Shown here: piece by piece, positions 5,495 through 5,537 of the stretch
Layout: each line of letters begins with the position of its first letter
Position numbering within the stretch: position 1 is the stretch's first letter
NCBI GenBank assembly: GCA_015485845.1
Contig: WFSU01000209.1
Span: 1-5,537 of the forward strand
Direction: 5' to 3'
Length of the DNA stretch: 5,537 nt
Origin: Nitratifractor sp.
Lineage (GTDB): Bacteria > Campylobacterota > Campylobacteria > Campylobacterales > Sulfurovaceae
Translations under genes and position numbers: made by a program
Notes under the pieces: generated by a model
Databases searched by the model: none
Seen by the model: the letters and a program-made list of their open reading frames with translations, nothing else
What the model was told of the DNA's origin: nothing

Positions 5495-5537
5495 TTTTTT
5501 TTATATGATTTAATATTACTATAAGTCTCTTCTTGAT
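5495..5537. other. AT-rich intergenic end of window
   Basis: After the cysS stop come 8 T residues (5495-5502) and AT-rich sequence. There is no GC-rich stem before the T run, so I do not call an intrinsic terminator. The drop in GC compared with the coding DNA suggests a promoter or spacer for a gene beyond the window, but nothing more can be supported. Confidence 0.3.

Noticed and set aside
5484..5502. A-run and T-run around the cysS stop as an intrinsic terminator
   Set aside because: The only possible stem is pure A-T pairing and includes the last codons; there is no GC-rich stem before the T run.

Overview
The window looks like chromosomal DNA from a Campylobacterota (epsilonproteobacterial) lineage with a fairly GC-rich genome for that phylum; a marine or sulfur/hydrogen-oxidising relative such as Sulfurovum or Nitratifractor is my guess. 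The evidence is the Campylobacterota flavour of the cysteinyl-tRNA synthetase and the presence of murJ (mviN) just upstream of cysS. From memory these two are direct neighbours in Helicobacter pylori and Campylobacter jejuni. Genus assignment is inference.

Layout: (1) 1-552, plus strand: the C-terminal part of murJ, the lipid II flippase, running in from outside the window. (2) 553-624: a short convergent gap almost filled by a compact double palindrome that can fold as two small hairpins or one long one. It resembles a REP/BIME element and could also end transcription from both sides. (3) 3688 down to 625, minus strand: a two-gene operon overlapping by 8 bp. The first gene is a 184-aa membrane-anchored protein. 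The second is an 838-aa hybrid sensor-kinase-like protein (signal peptide, SPOR-like periplasmic domain, one membrane helix, DHp/CA, REC1, REC2, HPt). (4) 3689-3791: a divergent control region with overlapping -10 boxes on the two strands and a perfect 14-bp palindrome. (5) 3792-4004, plus strand: a dodecin-family small protein. (6) 4097-5494, plus strand: a complete cysS, followed by about 40 bases of AT-rich sequence.

The most interesting part is the minus-strand operon. By motif reading, the large protein has the full architecture of a BarA-type tripartite hybrid kinase, but the residues normally needed for phosphotransfer are missing at several sites: the H-box His is Glu, the N-box Asn is His, both G1-box glycines are gone, and the HPt His is Val. 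Only the second receiver keeps a complete active site. This suggests a pseudokinase scaffold that receives, rather than generates, a phosphoryl signal. The gene before it encodes what looks like a diverged copy of the same protein's sensor module (signal peptide, SPOR-like fold, membrane helix, short cytoplasmic coil), stopping where the H-box would begin. The two may form a heteromeric periplasmic sensor. A link to the cell envelope is suggested by the SPOR-like fold and, weakly, by the neighbouring murJ, but no function is demonstrated.

The operon and the dodecin gene sit between murJ and cysS, so they appear to be a lineage-specific insertion into an otherwise conserved gene pair.
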